The position numbers and the translations under genes were made by a program. Shown here in pieces: positions 20,039 through 29,100 of a DNA stretch of 64,000 nucleotides. This DNA is from Nocardioides panaciterrulae (GTDB lineage: Bacteria > Actinomycetota > Actinomycetes > Propionibacteriales > Nocardioidaceae). The stretch lies in contig NZ_JACCBG010000001.1 in assembly GCF_013409645.1 (NCBI RefSeq), positions 2,726,001-2,790,000 on the forward strand. Reading direction: 5' to 3'. Within the stretch, counting starts at the first letter, position 1; the number at the start of each line of letters is the position of its first letter. A model generated the notes under the pieces. It was not told the origin of the DNA. It did not search any database and worked only from the letters and a program-made list of their open reading frames with translations.

Positions 20039-21718
20039 ATGACCACGGACACCACCCCCCCATCAACGTCGACGGAGCAACCACAGCTCAAACGCCACGT
20101 CGGCATCGTGGGACTGCTGTTCGCCAGTGTTGGATCCATCATCGGTTCCGGCTGGCTCTTCGGCGCCCTGAACGCCGCCGTGACCGCGGGCCCCGCGGCC
20201 ACCATCTCCTGGGCTCTGGGCGGGGTGATGATCCTGATGATCGCCCTCGTCTACGCCGAGCTCGGCACCATGTACCCCCTCTCGGGCGGGGTGGTGCGCT
20301 ACCCGCACCTCTCCTTCGGCTCGTTCGCGAGCTACACGACCGGCTGGATCACCTGGGTCGCGGTCGCCACGACCGCCCCGATCGAGGTCGAGGCCGCCCT
20401 GCAGTACGCCACCAAGTACGCCCCGTTCACGGCCGCGAACCAGGTGAACGGCGAAACCGTGCACACGCTGACCGCGCTGGGCTACGGCGCCGCGGTAGTG
20501 CTGATGGCGGTGTTCGTCGTCGTCAACTACTACGGCGTGCGCTGGTTCGCCCGTGTCAACAACGTGCTGGTGTGGTGGAAGCTGTTCATCATCCTGCTCG
20601 TCATCGCCGCGTTCCTGTTCACCGCCTACAACGGCGAGAACTTCTCCAGCCAGGGCTTCATGCCGACCGGCTGGCACGGCGTCTTCACCGCGATCTCCAC
20701 CTCGGGCGTGGTCTTCTCCTACCTCGGCTTCCGTCAGGGCATCGAGCTGGCCGGTGAGACCGACAATCCCCGCCGCAACGTGCCGATCGCGGTGATCGGC
20801 TCGGTGCTGCTGACCGGCGTCATCTACGTCGCCCTGCAGATCGCGTTCATCGGCGCGCTGAAGCCGGAGCTGCTCGACAAGGGCTGGAGCAACCTCAGCT
20901 TCGCCAACGACTTCGGCCCGCTGGCTGCGGTCGCCACGCTGCTGGGCCTGGGCTGGCTCGCGGTGCTGCTCTACGCCGACGCCATCATCTCCCCCGGAGA
21001 CACCGGCCTGATCTACACGACCATCACCTCGCGGATCTCCTACGCGATGGCCCGCAACGGCAACGCCCCGCAGTCGCTGGCGAAGACCTCCGACCGGGGC
21101 GTGCCGCTGGTGAGTCTCGTGCTCGCCTTCGTGGTCGGCCTGATCGTCTTCCTGCCGTTCCCGAGCTGGCAGCAGCTGGTCGGGTTCATCACCTCGGCCA
21201 CCGTGCTGTCCTTCGCCTCCGGCCCGCTGGTGCTCTCCGCGCTGCGCAAGCAGAAGCCCGAGAAGGAGCGGCCGTTCCGGGTGCCCGGCGGCCACGTGAT
21301 CCCGATCCTGGCGTTCTACTGCTCGAACCTGATCGTCTACTGGTCGGGCTGGCTGGTGAACTGGAAGCTGTTCATCGCCGTGCTGATCGGGTTCGTGCTG
21401 CTCGGCGTCTTCCACGTGACCGGGCGGGTGACCGCGCCGAAGCTGGACTTCAAGGCCGGTGCGGCCTGGCTGCTGCCGTGGCTGGCCGGCCTGGCGCTGA
21501 TCTCCTACCTGGGCAACTTCCCGGAGAAGAGCGCCGGCGCGGGCAACCTCGGCGCGTTCAACTTCGGGTGGTCGTTCCTGGTCGTCTTCGTGTTCTCGGT
21601 GGTCATCTACGCGATCGCGCAGAAGACCGCGCTGCACCCCGACGAGGCCGCCGAGCACATCGAGCAGTCCCGCCGGGAGTCCGAGGTCGAGGAGGAGAGC
21701 CTCGGCGCGGCTCCGTGA
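20039..21718 (+). CDS. APC-superfamily amino acid permease
   Basis: A 559-residue membrane protein with about 12-14 helices. The first helix GIVGLLFASVGSIIGSGWLFGA carries the unwound GSG motif that binds the substrate amino/carboxyl groups in APC transporters. Conserved YLGFRQGIELAGETDNPRRNVP follows helix 6. It starts at ATG 20039 with AGAAGG upstream; earlier in-frame codons lie in the leader structure. The C-terminus is charged (SRRESEVEEESLG). The substrate is probably an amino acid or amine but is not determinable. A strong hairpin follows the stop. Confidence 0.87.
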   Translation: MTTDTTPPSTSTEQPQLKRHVGIVGLLFASVGSIIGSGWLFGALNAAVTAGPAATISWALGGVMILMIALVYAELGTMYPLSGGVVRYPHLSFGSFASYTTGWITWVAVATTAPIEVEAALQYATKYAPFTAANQVNGETVHTLTALGYGAAVVLMAVFVVVNYYGVRWFARVNNVLVWWKLFIILLVIAAFLFTAYNGENFSSQGFMPTGWHGVFTAISTSGVVFSYLGFRQGIELAGETDNPRRNVPIAVIGSVLLTGVIYVALQIAFIGALKPELLDKGWSNLSFANDFGPLAAVATLLGLGWLAVLLYADAIISPGDTGLIYTTITSRISYAMARNGNAPQSLAKTSDRGVPLVSLVLAFVVGLIVFLPFPSWQQLVGFITSATVLSFASGPLVLSALRKQKPEKERPFRVPGGHVIPILAFYCSNLIVYWSGWLVNWKLFIAVLIGFVLLGVFHVTGRVTAPKLDFKAGAAWLLPWLAGLALISYLGNFPEKSAGAGNLGAFNFGWSFLVVFVFSVVIYAIAQKTALHPDEAAEHIEQSRRESEVEEESLGAAP

Positions 21719-21744
21719 TCTTCTCCCCTTCCGGAGAAACAGGT

Positions 21745-21779
21745 GGTCGGCCCGTCCGCGTCCCGCGGACGGGCCGACC
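21745..21779. terminator. Bidirectional terminator hairpin, 16-bp perfect stem
   Basis: GGTCGGCCCGTCCGCG and its complement enclose a 3-nt TCC loop between the convergent APC permease and sialidase-like genes. ATTT follows on the + side. The location between two converging stops supports a shared terminator. Confidence 0.82.
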
Positions 21780-21802
21780 GCCATTTGGGCCCCGGTTGTC
21801 GC

Positions 21803-22885
21803 TCAGAGGGCCGCGGCCCGGACCACCATCACGTCGGGCAGGTCGGCGACCAGGAGCCGCCAGGTCTCGCCCTCGTCGGCCGAGCCCCACACCGCGCCGT
21901 TGCGGGCACCGAAGTAGATCCCCGCGCGAGCGTGGTCGTCGGTGCACATCGCGTCGCGCATCACCGCGACCCAGAAACCGTCGGGCAGCCCGTCGCCGAG
22001 CTCCTGCCAGCTCTCGCCGGCGTCCCGCGAGCGCCACACCCTCGCCCGGGCGTCCGGCGGGTAGCGCCGGTCACCGCCGTTGATCGGGAAGACGTAGACC
22101 GTGTCGGGATCGTGGGGGTGCACCACGATCGGGAAGCCGAACTGCGCGGGCAGCCCGTCGGCGATCGACTGCCACGAGCCGCCGTGGTCGTCGGAGCGGT
22201 AGACACCGCCGTGGTTCTGCAGGTAGAGCCGCTCGGGCCGGGAGGGGTGGCGGGTCACCTTGTGCACGCACTGCCCGAACTCCGGATACTGCTCGCCCTC
22301 GGGCAGGAACTCCGCGCGGACCCCCTGGTTCCGCGGCTCCCAGGACGCGCCGCCGTCGGCGGTCTGGTAGACCCCGCCGGTCGAGAGCGCGGCGGTCACC
22401 GAGCGCGGGTCGGCCGGGTGCGGGAGCACCGTGTGGAAGGCCTGGCCACCGAAGCCGGCGTCCCACTGGGGGCGGTGCGGGTGGTCCCACAGCGCCTGCT
22501 CGAGCGCGAAGGTCTCGCCCCCGTCCGCCGAGCGCCACACCGCGCCCGGCTCGGTCCCGGCGTACACGACCCCCGGCTCGGCGCCCGCCACCAGCTGCCA
22601 GACCCGCTCGACCGTGGCGTCGGCGCCCTCGGGGAAACGGATCGCCCCGCCGGGCGTCTCCGTCCAGGTCGCGCCCAGGTCCTCCGAGCGGCGCACCTGT
22701 GGCCCGAGCCAGGGGCTGGAGGTGCCGGCCAGCAGCCGCGGCCGGTCGCCCCGCTTGTCGACGAGGCAGGAGTAGACCTCCTCCATGTCGAAGTGCGGGC
22801 CGGTGAACTCCCAGTCCCTGCGCTCCTCGTCCGACCGGCCCAACCACAGGCCCTTGCGGGTGCCGACCATCAGCACGGTTTCCAT
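21803..22885 (-). CDS. Sialidase-like Asp-box (BNR) beta-propeller protein
   Basis: A 360-residue protein with at least six Asp-box motifs of the form SxDxGxTW: SEDLGATW, SADGGETF, TADGGASW, SDDHGGSW, SRDAGESW and SADEGETW. This predicts a beta-propeller like sialidases and the VPS10/WD40-YVTN-BNR group. No signal peptide is seen, and the sialidase FRIP motif is absent, so glycosidase activity is doubtful. The start METVLMVGTRKGLWLG (ATG 22885) follows GGGAGCAGGG. It is divergent from the RhtA-like exporter. The function is unknown. Confidence 0.72.
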   Translation of the reverse strand: METVLMVGTRKGLWLGRSDEERRDWEFTGPHFDMEEVYSCLVDKRGDRPRLLAGTSSPWLGPQVRRSEDLGATWTETPGGAIRFPEGADATVERVWQLVAGAEPGVVYAGTEPGAVWRSADGGETFALEQALWDHPHRPQWDAGFGGQAFHTVLPHPADPRSVTAALSTGGVYQTADGGASWEPRNQGVRAEFLPEGEQYPEFGQCVHKVTRHPSRPERLYLQNHGGVYRSDDHGGSWQSIADGLPAQFGFPIVVHPHDPDTVYVFPINGGDRRYPPDARARVWRSRDAGESWQELGDGLPDGFWVAVMRDAMCTDDHARAGIYFGARNGAVWGSADEGETWRLLVADLPDVMVVRAAAL

Positions 22886-22970
22886 CCCTGCTCCCTTCGC
22901 GCGGCCGCCGCGCGGGTTCGCTGCGACCCCTGTGATCCCAGCATGCGGCGCCGACACCTACATTGACCCG

Positions 22971-23825
22971 GTGACCTCCCGATTCTCACCGGTCTGGCTG
23001 GTGCTGATCGGGATCTTGTCGGTCCAGTTCGGCGCGGGCATCGCCAAGAGCCTGTTCGGCGAGGTGCCACCGACGCTGATCGTGTGGCTGCGGCTGGTCA
23101 CCAGCGCGGTCGTCCTGGTCGCGATCGCGCGGCCCGGCGTACGACGGCGCAGTGGCCGGGACTGGCTGGTGGTGGTCGGGTTCGGCGCCAGCCTGGGCGT
23201 GATGAACTGGGCGATCTACCAGTCCTTCGCCCGCATCCCCCTGGGTGTGGCCGTGACCGTCGAGTTCATCGGGCCGCTGTCGCTGGCGGTGCTCGGCTCC
23301 CGACGCCCGCGGGACCTGGTGTGGGTGCTGCTGGCCGCGGCCGGGGTCGCCCTGCTCGGCCTCGAGCCCGGCCACCTCACGCTCGCGGGGGTGCTCTTCG
23401 CGCTGCTCGCCGGCACCGCGTGGGCGTGCTACATCCTGCTCAGCGCGCAGACCGGGCGCCACTGGCCCGGCCTCGACGGCCTCGCGGTCGCCAGCGTGGT
23501 GGCCGCCCTGCTGCTGACGCCGGCGGCGCTGCACCTCGGCAGCGGTCACCTGGGCGATGGCCGCGTGTGGCTGCTCGGCGCGGCCGTCGGGCTGCTCAGC
23601 TCGGTGATCCCCTACAGCTGCGAGCTGGTCGCGCTGCGCAGCCTGCCCCCGTCGGTGTTCGGCATCCTGATGAGCCTCGAACCGGCCGCCGCGGCGCTGG
23701 CCGGCATCGTCGTGCTGCAGGAGATGCTCGCCCCCGCCCAGTGGCTCGCGATGGGCTGCGTGGTCGCCGCCAGCATCGGCGCCACGCGCACCTCGGCGAC
23801 GCTCTCCGAGCCGGTGCCCGACTGA
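22971..23825 (+). CDS. RhtA-like EamA/DMT exporter
   Basis: A 284-residue, ten-helix inner-membrane protein close in layout to RhtA/YbiF threonine-homoserine exporters. GVAVTVEFIGPLSLAVLGSRR and the second-repeat SSVIPYSCELVALRSLPPSVFGILMSLEPAAAALAG are typical. The GTG start at 22971 (VTSRFSPVWLVL) places the first helix at the N-terminus; in-frame codons farther up overlap the divergent Asp-box gene. The stop is followed immediately by four 17-bp repeats. Amino-acid export is the likely role. Confidence 0.83.
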   Translation: MTSRFSPVWLVLIGILSVQFGAGIAKSLFGEVPPTLIVWLRLVTSAVVLVAIARPGVRRRSGRDWLVVVGFGASLGVMNWAIYQSFARIPLGVAVTVEFIGPLSLAVLGSRRPRDLVWVLLAAAGVALLGLEPGHLTLAGVLFALLAGTAWACYILLSAQTGRHWPGLDGLAVASVVAALLLTPAALHLGSGHLGDGRVWLLGAAVGLLSSVIPYSCELVALRSLPPSVFGILMSLEPAAAALAGIVVLQEMLAPAQWLAMGCVVAASIGATRTSATLSEPVPD

Positions 23826-23890
23826 GCCGCGCCCCGGCTGAGTCCGCGCCCCGGCTGAGTGCGAGCCCCGGCTGAGTCCGAGCCCCGGCG
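23824..23890. repeat. Four 17-bp direct repeats directly after the RhtA-like gene stop
   Basis: Units GAGTCCGCGCCCCGGCT (with small changes) begin at 23824, 23840, 23857 and 23874, the first using the last bases of the TGA stop. They differ in sequence from the palindrome-TTGAC family but share its position just beyond a stop codon. Confidence 0.85.
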
Positions 23891-23993
23891 CGTCGGTCGC
23901 CGACGAGTTCACACGGACGACACACGACGTTGACGCCGGCGACGCGTACCGCTCCTAGCGTGGAGCCACGACCACGGAACCGGGGAGCAGCAC

Positions 23994-24248
23994 ATGGACA
24001 CCGCCACACCGTCGGCCCGACCGCTCGCACCACTCACGCAGCCGGTGCGGCGACTGGTCGACGGGGTGCGGCGTTGGCCGGTCGAGTCCCAGCAGCGGGC
24101 TCGACGCAACGCGCTGTTCGCCTCCACCGCGCTCGCCCGACGACGGGCGGAGCGGCTCGAGGTCGAGGAGTTCCTCGCCGCGCACGCACGGGTCACCGTC
24201 CACGCGCCGGTCGGGGACTCCTCCCTGCCCCGCGCGCGGCGCGGCTGA
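23994..24248 (+). CDS. Small basic protein of unknown function (84 aa)
   Basis: I do not recognise a family. The 84-residue frame starts at ATG 23994 with GGGGAG 7 nt upstream, the best evidence that it is real. It is arginine-rich and helical in the middle (VESQQRARRNALFASTALARRRAERLEVEEFLAAHARV), with no signal peptide or membrane segment. It stands alone between the RhtA-like gene and the hydrolase. TTGACG lies about 60 bp upstream of the start and could be a -35 box, but no well-spaced -10 is clear. Confidence 0.55.
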   Translation: MDTATPSARPLAPLTQPVRRLVDGVRRWPVESQQRARRNALFASTALARRRAERLEVEEFLAAHARVTVHAPVGDSSLPRARRG

Positions 24249-24333
24249 CGCGGCGACGGCCCGCCTCTCCGGGAACCGGCGGGCCCGGCCGCCGTACGCC
24301 TCCCAATGCCACGCCGGCAGCCCGGCCGGGGCC

Positions 24334-24468
24334 GTGGCGGACGTGCCGGGACGTGGCGGACGTGCCGGGACGTGGCGGGCCGATCACCCCAGGGTTGTCA
24401 GGGCGTTCCCTCGGTTGTCGGGCGTTGCAACGGCTGACAACCGAGGGGATCCCCGGCTGGCCGGGGAT
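24334..24468. repeat. Direct repeats and two perfect hairpins upstream of the hydrolase gene
   Basis: Two identical 19-bp units (24334-24352, 24353-24371) plus a partial third are followed by a 12-bp perfect stem CCCTCGGTTGTC/GACAACCGAGGG (24408-24447, 16-nt loop holding GTTGCAAC) and an 8-bp stem ATCCCCGG/CCGGGGAT (24449-24468, 4-nt loop). No T-tract follows. The rest of 24249-24544 holds nothing else I can identify. Confidence 0.7.
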
Positions 24469-24544
24469 TCCTGCAGGCGGCCGATCCCGGTGACCCCTCC
24501 CGGTGATCCCGCCCACCCCCGGGCCGCTGGGGCACAATCGGGCC

Positions 24545-25495
24545 ATGCCCGCCCGTTCCGACAGTGCCCACGAAGGCCCCGACGACAGCGCCGAGGGGTC
24601 GCCGGAGCCGGCGGCGCGGATCGGGTTCCAGGACATCCGATCCGACGACGGCACCCACCTGCGGGCGTGGACCAACGACCCCGCGGGTCGCATCGACGGT
24701 CCCACCGTGGTGCTCTGCAACGGCCTCGGCACCAACCCGTGGGCCTGGCCGGCACTGCTCGACCCGGACTGCGGGGTCCGCGTCGTGTCCTGGAACCACC
24801 GCGGCACCGGTGGCTCCGCGCGACCCGCCGACCCCGAGCGCGTCGGCATCGACGCCTTCGTCGAGGACGCCCTGTCGGTCATGGACCACTTCGGCCTCGA
24901 CCGGGCCGTCCTGGTGGGCTGGTCGATGGGCGTCAACACGATGTTCGAGCTCGCGCTGACCCATCCCGAGCGCGTGGCCGGCCTGTTCGCGGTCGCGGGG
25001 GTCCCGGGCGACACGTTCTCGACGATGCTCGGCCCGCTGCGGCTGCCGCGGTTCGCCGCCAAGGCGGTCGCCGGCGGCGCCTCCCGCGCGCTGCGGCTCG
25101 GGGGCCGGGCGCTGACGCCGGTCGTGACCCGGCTGCCCGTGGGTCCGCGCGGGCTGGTGCTGATCAGCCACTCCGGATTCATGTTCCCGGTGCCCGACCG
25201 TCAGCTCGCGGTCCGCGCGGTGCGTGAGTTCCTGCGCACGCCGGTGGAGTGGTACGCCCACCTGGCGCTGCACACCGCCCGCCACGGCCGGGTCCCGCTC
25301 AGCCGCATCGACGCGCCGGCGGTCTTCGTCGCGGGGCGTTACGACGTGCTCGCGGGTGCCCGCCAGATGGCCACCGCGGCGGAGCGGATGGCGGATGCGA
25401 CGTACGTCGAGCTCCGCGGCAGCCACTTCGTGCAGATGGAACAGCCCACGCGGGTGCACGAGCTGCTGCTGGAGTTCCTGGACCGGGTGGGCTGA
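24545..25495 (+). CDS. Alpha/beta hydrolase
   Basis: A 316-residue alpha/beta-hydrolase fold protein. It has the nucleophile elbow GWSMGVNT (Ser near residue 126), an oxyanion region LCNGLGTNPWAWPALL, and WNHRGTGGSARPADPERVG before it. The acid is plausibly Asp in GRYDVLAGARQM and the base His in GSHFVQMEQPTRVHELLLEFL. The N-terminal 30 residues are polar. No signal peptide is seen. The stop TGA is immediately followed by the ATG of the sugar dehydrogenase gene, so they form one operon. The substrate is unknown. Confidence 0.85.
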   Translation: MPARSDSAHEGPDDSAEGSPEPAARIGFQDIRSDDGTHLRAWTNDPAGRIDGPTVVLCNGLGTNPWAWPALLDPDCGVRVVSWNHRGTGGSARPADPERVGIDAFVEDALSVMDHFGLDRAVLVGWSMGVNTMFELALTHPERVAGLFAVAGVPGDTFSTMLGPLRLPRFAAKAVAGGASRALRLGGRALTPVVTRLPVGPRGLVLISHSGFMFPVPDRQLAVRAVREFLRTPVEWYAHLALHTARHGRVPLSRIDAPAVFVAGRYDVLAGARQMATAAERMADATYVELRGSHFVQMEQPTRVHELLLEFLDRVG

Positions 25496-26635
25496 ATGCG
25501 CCGGGGCGCGGCGCTCGTGGTGGCCCTCGCGGCCCTGGCGCTCCCCGCCTGCACGAGCTCCGACCACCCCGGCACCGGCTCGCCCACCGGCTCCCCCACC
25601 AGCTCCCCCACCGGCTCCTCCGCGGGCTCCTCCGCGGGCTCCCAGGGCGGCTCCCACGGCGGCCCGCGTGTGGTCGGCACCGTCGCCCGCGACCTCCAGG
25701 TCCCGTGGGGGATCGCGTTCCTGCCCGGCGGCGACGCGGTGGTCACCGAGCGCGACACCAAGCGCGTGCTGCGCATCGACGGCACCACCCACCGGGTCAG
25801 CGTGATCGCCACGTTCGCCGACCCGGTCGACCCCGGCGCCGCGGGCGAGTCCGGGCTGCTGGGGGTCGCGGTCTCCCCCGACTTCGCGACCGATCACCTG
25901 CTGTTCTTCTACGAGACCACGACCTCCGGCAACCGGATCGTCGAGGCGACGTACGACGGGGGCCGGCTCGGCCCGCTCCGCACCGTCCTCGACGGCATCC
26001 CGGCCGGGTTCATCCACGACGGCGGCCGGCTGGCCTTCGGGCCCGACGGCTACCTCTACGCCTCGACCGGGGAGACCGGCGACTCCAGCCTCGCCCAGGA
26101 CAAGGGCTCGCTCGGCGGCAAGATCCTGCGGATCACCACCGACGGCGAAGCCGCCCCGGGCAACCCGTTCGGATCCCCGGTGTGGTCCTACGGCCACCGC
26201 AACGTGGAGGGTCTCGCGTTCGACGACGCCGGCCGGCTGTGGGCCTCGGAGTTCGGCCAGGACACGTGGGACGAGCTCAACCTGATCCGCCCGGGACGCG
26301 ACTACGGCTGGCCGCTGGTGGAGGGGAAGGGCGGCACCGGCGGCCTCGTGGATCCCCAGCTCGTCTGGCCCACCGACCAGGCCTCGCCCTCCGGGCTGGC
26401 GTGGCTCGACGGGCACCTCTGGCTGGCGGCCCTGCACGGCGCCCGGCTGTGGCGGGTCGACGTCACCGGCGCGCGGGCCCACGACCCGCGGGCGTTCTTC
26501 GTCGGCGCGTACGGCCGGTTGCGCACGGTGGTCGTGGCACCCGACGGGATGCTCTGGGTGACCACCAGCAACCGGGACGGTCGTGGGTCACCCGTCGCCG
26601 GCGACGACCGGATCCTCCTCGTCGACCCGACCTGA
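25496..26635 (+). CDS. PQQ-dependent sugar dehydrogenase-like lipoprotein
   Basis: A 379-residue exported protein. A lipoprotein signal ends LALPAC (Cys about 18), followed by a Gly/Ser/Thr/Pro linker (residues 20-58, GSPT repeats) and a six-blade glucose/sorbosone dehydrogenase (GSDH) domain. Typical motifs are LQVPWGIAFLPGGDAVVTER, GESGLLGVAVSPDF, YGHRNVEGLAFD and WASEFGQDTWDELNLI. Known members oxidise soluble sugars with PQQ. The start abuts the hydrolase stop. The last 48 bp overlap the 3' end of the convergent ECF S-component gene. The substrate is not known. Confidence 0.88.
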   Translation: MRRGAALVVALAALALPACTSSDHPGTGSPTGSPTSSPTGSSAGSSAGSQGGSHGGPRVVGTVARDLQVPWGIAFLPGGDAVVTERDTKRVLRIDGTTHRVSVIATFADPVDPGAAGESGLLGVAVSPDFATDHLLFFYETTTSGNRIVEATYDGGRLGPLRTVLDGIPAGFIHDGGRLAFGPDGYLYASTGETGDSSLAQDKGSLGGKILRITTDGEAAPGNPFGSPVWSYGHRNVEGLAFDDAGRLWASEFGQDTWDELNLIRPGRDYGWPLVEGKGGTGGLVDPQLVWPTDQASPSGLAWLDGHLWLAALHGARLWRVDVTGARAHDPRAFFVGAYGRLRTVVVAPDGMLWVTTSNRDGRGSPVAGDDRILLVDPT

Positions 26636-27511
26636 CCCGCCGCTCCCCGCGGTCCCGGCCCCGCTGCCGCTGCCCCTGCCGGCCACGCCGCCGCTGACGC
26701 TGCCGGTGACGCTGGCTCGGCGGGCCGCGCGACGCAGCGTGGTGAGCACGGCCGGGCCGAGCACGATGATCGCGACGGAGCTGGTGATCGCCCGGCCGGT
26801 GTCCCAGCTGCCGGTCGAGGTGAGCAGCGTGTAGACCGCGAAGCGGTGCAGGTTGGCCACCAGCGGGTCCCCGGCCACGAACGCCAGCGAACCCGGGTGG
26901 CCGGGCACCTCGACGCCGAGCGCGAACGGCCAGGTGGAGAGGTTCATCAGCAGGCCGAACGCGTACGCCGCGACCACGGCGTACCCCACCAGCATCGCGA
27001 CCTCCGCGCGCCCGGTGACCCGCCGGGGCAGCAGCCCGGCGCCCATGCCGACCCACGCGGAGACCAGCATCTGGAACGGCAGCCACGGGCCGACCCCGGC
27101 GGTCATCAGCGCCGAGGCGAACAGCGAGGTGCAGCCGAGGACGAAGCCGAACCCGGGGCCGAAGACGCGCCCGGCGAGGATCAGCAGGAAGAACACCAGC
27201 TCCACCCCGGCCACGCCCGCCGAGAGCCCCCGGAGCAGCGCGTTGACCGCGCTCAGCACCCCCAGCACCGCCAGCACCCGGGGGTCCATGCCGCCTTCGC
27301 TGAGCTCGGCGAGGACGACGACGATCACCACCGGCAGCAGCGCCAGGAAGAGGAACGGCGGGTCGACGCGGGCGTGCTCCGGCACCCGCACCAGCAGCGG
27401 CCAGGCGAGCATCATCAGCCCGGCCAGGGAGGCCAGCGCGAGCACCAGCGCCGAGCGCGGCGCGAGGGCCACGGCGGGCGGGATCATCGGCCGGGTCCTC
27501 GGCCGGGTCAT
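26588..27511 (-). CDS. ECF transporter substrate-binding S component (predicted cobalamin-type)
   Basis: A 307-residue integral membrane protein with about seven hydrophobic segments, resembling ECF S components (FLLILAGRVFGPGFGFVLGCTSLFASALMTAGVGPWLPFQML holds the conserved ECF S core). It is the last gene of a five-gene operon. Its ATG overlaps the fused ATPase stop as ATGA. A cobalamin riboswitch heads the operon, so the substrate is inferred to be cobalamin or a corrinoid precursor. The tail after residue about 270 is Gly/Ser-rich. The 3' end overlaps the convergent dehydrogenase gene by 48 bp. Confidence 0.85.
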   Translation of the reverse strand: MTRPRTRPMIPPAVALAPRSALVLALASLAGLMMLAWPLLVRVPEHARVDPPFLFLALLPVVIVVVLAELSEGGMDPRVLAVLGVLSAVNALLRGLSAGVAGVELVFFLLILAGRVFGPGFGFVLGCTSLFASALMTAGVGPWLPFQMLVSAWVGMGAGLLPRRVTGRAEVAMLVGYAVVAAYAFGLLMNLSTWPFALGVEVPGHPGSLAFVAGDPLVANLHRFAVYTLLTSTGSWDTGRAITSSVAIIVLGPAVLTTLRRAARRASVTGSVSGGVAGRGSGSGAGTAGSGGSGRVDEEDPVVAGDG

Positions 27512-29100
27512 GAGGCGTCCAGCGCGGCCACGACCTCGTCGACCCGCAGCCAGGGCGCGCCGAGCACCTTGGTGACCTGGGGCGCGAAGGCCGGCGACTC
27601 GGCGACGACCCGGCGCACCGGGCCCGAGGAGACGACCTCGCCGTCGGCCAGCACCACCACGTCGTCCGCGGCCTGGGCGACGAACTCGACGTCGTGGGTG
27701 GCGACCAGCACCGTGTGCCCCTCGGCGGCCAGGGCGCGCAGCATGCCGGCGAGGACGCGCTTGGCGGCGTAGTCGAGGCCGCGGGTGGGCTCGTCGAGCA
27801 GCAGCAGCGGCGGGCGCGGCGCCAGCACCAGGGCCAGCGCGAGCGCCAGCCGCTGACCCTCGGAGAGGTCGCGGGGGTGCTGGTCGTCGGGGACGCCGGG
27901 CACCAGCCGCTCCAGGATCCCGCGGGCCGCACCGGTCCCGCCGTCGGCGGCCGCGCACTCCTCGGCGACCGTCTCCAGGTAGAGCAGGTCGGCGGCGGTC
28001 TGCGGGACCAGCCCCACCAGCGAGCGGCGACCGGCCGGGTCCAGCGACGCGGTGTCCCGGCCGCCGACCCGGACCTCGCCGGCCCGCCGTCGGGTGCTGC
28101 CCTGCAGCGCCCACAGCAGCGTGGACTTGCCGGCGCCGTTGCGGCCCATCAGCGCGGTCACCCGTCCGGCGCCGAGGGTGACGTCGACCCCGCGCAGCGC
28201 GACCGTGCTGCCGTGCACCACGCTCACCCCACGGGCCCGCAGCGCCGGCTCGGCGGTCGCGGCCGGGCCCTCCGGTCGGGGGCGCTCCACGCTCTCGGGG
28301 GCGCGCAGCCTCAGCCCGCGGGCCCGGCGCCGGGCGTCGCGCACGCTCAGCGGGAGCGGGTGCCAGCCGGCGGCGCGACCCAGCTCCACGATCGGCGGGA
28401 CGATCGGGGAGGTCGCCAGCAGGTCGGCCGGCTCGCCCACCCGGACGCTCCCGTCGCCGGGCATCAGGCACATCCGGTCCACGAACGGCACCACCCGCTC
28501 GAGGCGGTGCTCGGCGAGCAGCACCGAGACGCCCAGGTCGTGCACCAGCCGGGTGAGCGTGGCCAGCACCTCCTCGGCCGCGGTCGGGTCGAGCGCCGAG
28601 GTCGGCTCGTCGAGGACCAGCAGCCGGGGGTGCATGGTCAGCACCGAGCCGATCGCCACCCGCTGCTGCTGTCCCCCCGACAGCGTGGACAGCGCGCGGG
28701 CGCGCAGGTCGGCGATCCCGAGCAGGTCCAGCGTCTCCTCGACCCGTCGCCGCATCGTCTCGGGGGGCAGTCCGAGCTGCTCCATGCCGTAGGCGAGCTC
28801 CTCCTCGACGGTGTCGGTGACGAAGCCGGCGGCCGGGTCCTGGCCGACGTACCCCACCAGGTGGGCGCGCTCGCGCGGCGGGCGGCCGACGACGCTGACC
28901 CCGTCGAGCAGCACGTCGCCGTCCAGGCGGCCGCCGCTGAACCGCGGCACCAGCCCGGCGACCACGCCGAGCAGGGTCGACTTGCCCACGCCGGTGGGGC
29001 CCGAGACCAGGACCAGCTCGCCCTCCTCGATGCTCAGGTCGACGCCGTCGAGGACCCGCACCTCGTCGTAGGCGAACCCGATGCCGCGCAGCTCGATCAC
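27508..29100 (-). CDS. ECF transporter fused double ATPase (EcfA-EcfA')
   Basis: A 530-residue cytosolic protein with two ABC ATPase domains in one chain, replacing separate EcfA1 and EcfA2. The first domain has GPTGVGKST (about residues 34-42), LSGGQQQRVAIGSVL and LLVLDEPTSALD. The second has MGRNGAGKST (about 320), the variant signature LSEGQRLALALALVL and LLLLDEPTRGLD. The GTG start overlaps the EcfT stop (GTGA), and its own stop overlaps the S-component start. It powers uptake by the membrane pair EcfT and S. The linker (about 250-290) is arginine-rich. Confidence 0.93.
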   Translation of the reverse strand: MIELRGIGFAYDEVRVLDGVDLSIEEGELVLVSGPTGVGKSTLLGVVAGLVPRFSGGRLDGDVLLDGVSVVGRPPRERAHLVGYVGQDPAAGFVTDTVEEELAYGMEQLGLPPETMRRRVEETLDLLGIADLRARALSTLSGGQQQRVAIGSVLTMHPRLLVLDEPTSALDPTAAEEVLATLTRLVHDLGVSVLLAEHRLERVVPFVDRMCLMPGDGSVRVGEPADLLATSPIVPPIVELGRAAGWHPLPLSVRDARRRARGLRLRAPESVERPRPEGPAATAEPALRARGVSVVHGSTVALRGVDVTLGAGRVTALMGRNGAGKSTLLWALQGSTRRRAGEVRVGGRDTASLDPAGRRSLVGLVPQTAADLLYLETVAEECAAADGGTGAARGILERLVPGVPDDQHPRDLSEGQRLALALALVLAPRPPLLLLDEPTRGLDYAAKRVLAGMLRALAAEGHTVLVATHDVEFVAQAADDVVVLADGEVVSSGPVRRVVAESPAFAPQVTKVLGAPWLRVDEVVAALDAS

